Shown: one piece after another, positions 15,335 through 16,326 of the stretch
How positions within the stretch are numbered: the first letter of the stretch is position 1
How the letters are laid out: every line of letters begins with the position of its first letter
From: Phycisphaerae bacterium SM23_33
GTDB taxonomy: Bacteria > Planctomycetota > Phycisphaerae > SM23-33
Direction: 5' to 3'
Assembly (NCBI GenBank): GCA_001303665.1
Contig: LJUF01000026.1
Span: forward strand, 1 to 16,326
DNA: 16,326 nt
Notes under the pieces: generated by a model
Databases searched by the model: none
Told to the model about the DNA's origin: nothing
Seen by the model: the letters and a program-made list of their open reading frames with translations, nothing else
Position numbers and translations under genes: made by a program

Positions 15335-15400
15335 TGGTGGCCGGCTTGCCCGCCGTAGCCCCGATGTACATCGGGACGAAGGCGGGTCGCTGGTGGCCGG
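15334..15400. repeat. 38-bp quasi-palindrome between 11-bp direct repeats
   Basis: The core CCCGATGTACATCGGG (15360-15375) is a perfect 16-bp palindrome. Outer arms CCCGCC (15349-15354) and GGCGGG (15381-15386) share exactly the same centre, separated from the core by 5-nt mismatched segments. The structure is flanked by identical CTGGTGGCCGG copies at 15334-15344 and 15390-15400. This looks like a REP- or MITE-like element with a possible target duplication, but no second copy of the palindrome is in the window to prove mobility. Confidence 0.6.
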
Positions 15401-15447
15401 TGGCTGCCCTCCCCTCATGCCTCGTGCCGCGTGCCTGATGCCTGCCC

Positions 15448-15468
15448 GGGTGCCCGTCCCCGGCACCC
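15448..15468. repeat. 7-bp inverted repeat
   Basis: GGGTGCC (15448-15454) and GGCACCC (15462-15468) form a perfect stem around a 7-nt loop. There is no T-run, so it is not a standard terminator. It belongs to the cluster of dyads in this spacer. Confidence 0.4.
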
Positions 15469-15565
15469 ATCCAGGGGGGTATCCGCTGAACCCCTTTTGA
15501 AGGGATTTGAACGACTCCTGGGCGCAGGGCTCCGGCCGGCGGCATATTCCGCAACCTTCTGTCAA

Positions 15566-15653
15566 TAAAAGGCTTGGCGCCGACGGCCGCGGCCGTCCGG
15601 CCGACGGCACCCCCCCCGCGGCCCGGGCCCGGGCAGTCTGCACAAGCCTTTTA
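15566..15653. repeat. 88-bp unit with 11-bp terminal inverted repeats
   Basis: TAAAAGGCTTG (15566-15576) and CAAGCCTTTTA (15643-15653) are perfect inverted copies around 66 bp of very GC-rich DNA. The interior contains a perfect 16-bp palindrome GACGGCCGCGGCCGTC (15582-15597) and a 14-bp one at 15621-15634. Both ends begin with TA, as small elements with TA target sites do, but no longer flanking duplication is seen. It may be a MITE-like element or simply a large hairpin. Confidence 0.45.
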
Positions 15654-15853
15654 AAGGTAAAGCCTTACGGAATCCCATCCGCCTGGCCGCCCGCCCCCGG
15701 TGAGTGTCGCCTCACCCTCCTCAAAGCCGCTCTCCAAATCCCCCAAATTGCCACCTATCGATACCTGACCCCTCTCTCAGGTCTTGACCCTATGTGCCTG
15801 ATGCCAAAAGCGCCCGTCGCAGGCGACCTTGCTCCGCCCCGGGCCGTTCAGAG

Positions 15854-15901
15854 TTCAGGCTACGGACTTCAGGCTACGGACTTCAGGCTGCAGACTTCAG
15901 G
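15854..15901. repeat. 14-bp tandem repeat, about 3.4 copies
   Basis: Two exact copies of TTCAGGCTACGGAC (15854-15867, 15868-15881) are followed by a variant TTCAGGCTGCAGAC (15882-15895) and a partial TTCAGG (15896-15901). The units are contiguous without spacers, so this is a minisatellite-like array rather than a CRISPR. Confidence 0.85.
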
Positions 15902-15985
15902 AACAGCCGGCCGACCCGAAGGCCCTCGTTGCCCAGCGCCTGAGCTGGCTGATGAGTCACGCGGAGAGGATCGCCGCAGGCCGGT

Positions 15986-16228
15986 TTGAGCACCCAGGCC
16001 GCCTGCCTCTGCTTCTCGGGGCTTGACAAGTCGCGGATCACCCGGCGATATGTCCGGGCCGTGCCGCACTTTCCAGAGAAGCCCTTCGGCCTGGCCGTCT
16101 GGAAGGACTACCTGAACGCGGAGGCCGCGAAGCTGGCAGGGCCGCCAAGGTCGTTGGAAGAGCACCTGGCCTTCCTGCAAGCGGCGAGACAGGTTGTCGA
16201 ACAGAACAATGTTCGTGCGCTTCGATGA
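15986..16228 (+). CDS. Small open frame of unknown nature, possibly a gene remnant
   Basis: Eighty codons from a TTG at 15986, with no clear ribosome site. I do not recognise the product. The part from about residue 13 (LDKSRITRRYVRAVPHFPEK, then AVWKDYLNAEAAKLAGPP and LEEHLAFLQAARQVVEQN) has a composition more like a real helical protein than the surrounding shadows. A segment in another frame just upstream (about 15902-16000, including LVAQRLSWLMSHAERIAAGRF) also looks protein-like, so this could be a frameshifted remnant. It ends 30 nt before the acetyltransferase start in the same frame. It could equally be noncoding. Confidence 0.2.
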   Translation: MSTQAACLCFSGLDKSRITRRYVRAVPHFPEKPFGLAVWKDYLNAEAAKLAGPPRSLEEHLAFLQAARQVVEQNNVRALR

Positions 16229-16258
16229 ACGGCTGGGCAAGAAGGCACGACCGGGCCA

Positions 16259-16326
16259 ATGGTTGAACAGACAACCCAATTGCTTGAGCCGACCGAGGAG
16301 CTGCGCGGCGCGTACCTTGATTTCAT
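16259..16326 (+). CDS. Probable GNAT-family N-acetyltransferase, first 22 residues (runs off right edge)
   Basis: The ATG at 16259 opens a frame reading MVEQTTQLLEPTEELRGAYLDF before the window ends. The pattern of hydrophobic residues followed by EPTEELR..YLDF is what I know from N-termini of one group of GNAT acetyltransferases, which move an acetyl group from acetyl-CoA to an amine. The acetyl-CoA-binding motif lies beyond the edge, so the call rests on a short stretch. A ribosome site is weak: GAAGG at about 16241-16245 is rather far upstream. Confidence 0.42.
   Translation, partial: MVEQTTQLLEPTEELRGAYLDF

Larger units (their letters stand above)
15211..16258. other. Repeat-rich intergenic region without a convincing gene
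   Basis: About 1.05 kb between the transglutaminase-like gene and the right-edge acetyltransferase. Short open frames exist, but none shows convincing domain motifs or a good ribosome site. The region carries the near-heptameric CAAT series, a quasi-palindrome between direct repeats, two further inverted-repeat units and a 14-bp tandem repeat, listed separately. A 12-bp direct repeat GTGCCTGATGCC also occurs at 15431-15442 and 15794-15805, and GGTGAG/CTCACC forms a 6-bp stem at 15699-15716. The style matches repeat-laden spacers rather than decayed genes, except possibly its last 250 bp. Confidence 0.6.

Noticed and set aside
15854..15901. CRISPR array
   Set aside because: Repeat units are only 14 bp and contiguous with no spacers, and no cas genes are present.
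15507..15989. A 160-codon plus-strand open frame in the repeat-rich spacer
   Set aside because: It runs through the inverted-repeat unit and the tandem repeat, has low-complexity translation and no ribosome site.

Overview
The window is about 16.3 kb of high-GC bacterial DNA (roughly two-thirds G+C by eye). It most resembles a Planctomycetota chromosome, probably a Phycisphaerae-like or uncultured lineage. The hints are a DnaE whose active-site spelling I associate with planctomycetes, a GH35 glycosidase, a transglutaminase-like/DUF58 pair, and repeat-laden intergenic DNA. This placement is an impression from protein style, not a computed assignment. I saw no tRNA, rRNA, CRISPR array, transposase or integrase gene.

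Layout, left to right. (1) The 5' part of pilM (type IV pilus) lies on the minus strand and runs off the left edge. It is divergent from an mtaB-type tRNA methylthiotransferase on the plus strand, and the 161-bp gap holds two overlapping, oppositely directed promoters. (2) A two-gene minus-strand operon encodes an FAD-dependent oxidoreductase followed 17 nt later by an HpcH/HpaI-type aldolase, which suggests catabolism of an unidentified hydroxy or sugar acid. (3) dnaE, the replicative polymerase, is on the plus strand with a complete set of PHP metal ligands. (4) On the minus strand come an HU-family nucleoid protein and a large cytoplasmic GH35 beta-galactosidase. The GH35 leader holds a perfect -10 box, a terminator-like hairpin and a short palindrome, so its expression may be controlled. 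(5) A minus-strand pair follows: an exported transglutaminase-like protein with a helical-repeat tail, then a DUF58/von Willebrand-type protein. (6) The last 1.05 kb before the right edge has no convincing gene. It is packed with repeats: a near-heptameric CAAT series, a 38-bp quasi-palindrome between 11-bp direct repeats, an 88-bp unit with 11-bp terminal inverted repeats, and a 14-bp tandem repeat. A probable GNAT acetyltransferase starts just inside the right edge.

Most genes are ordinary chromosomal functions, and I found no clear defence, secretion or biosynthetic system. The points most worth a second look are the repeat cluster near 15.3-15.9 kb, the long palindrome-bearing linker inside mtaB, the overlapping promoters at about 704-752, and the leader of the GH35 gene.
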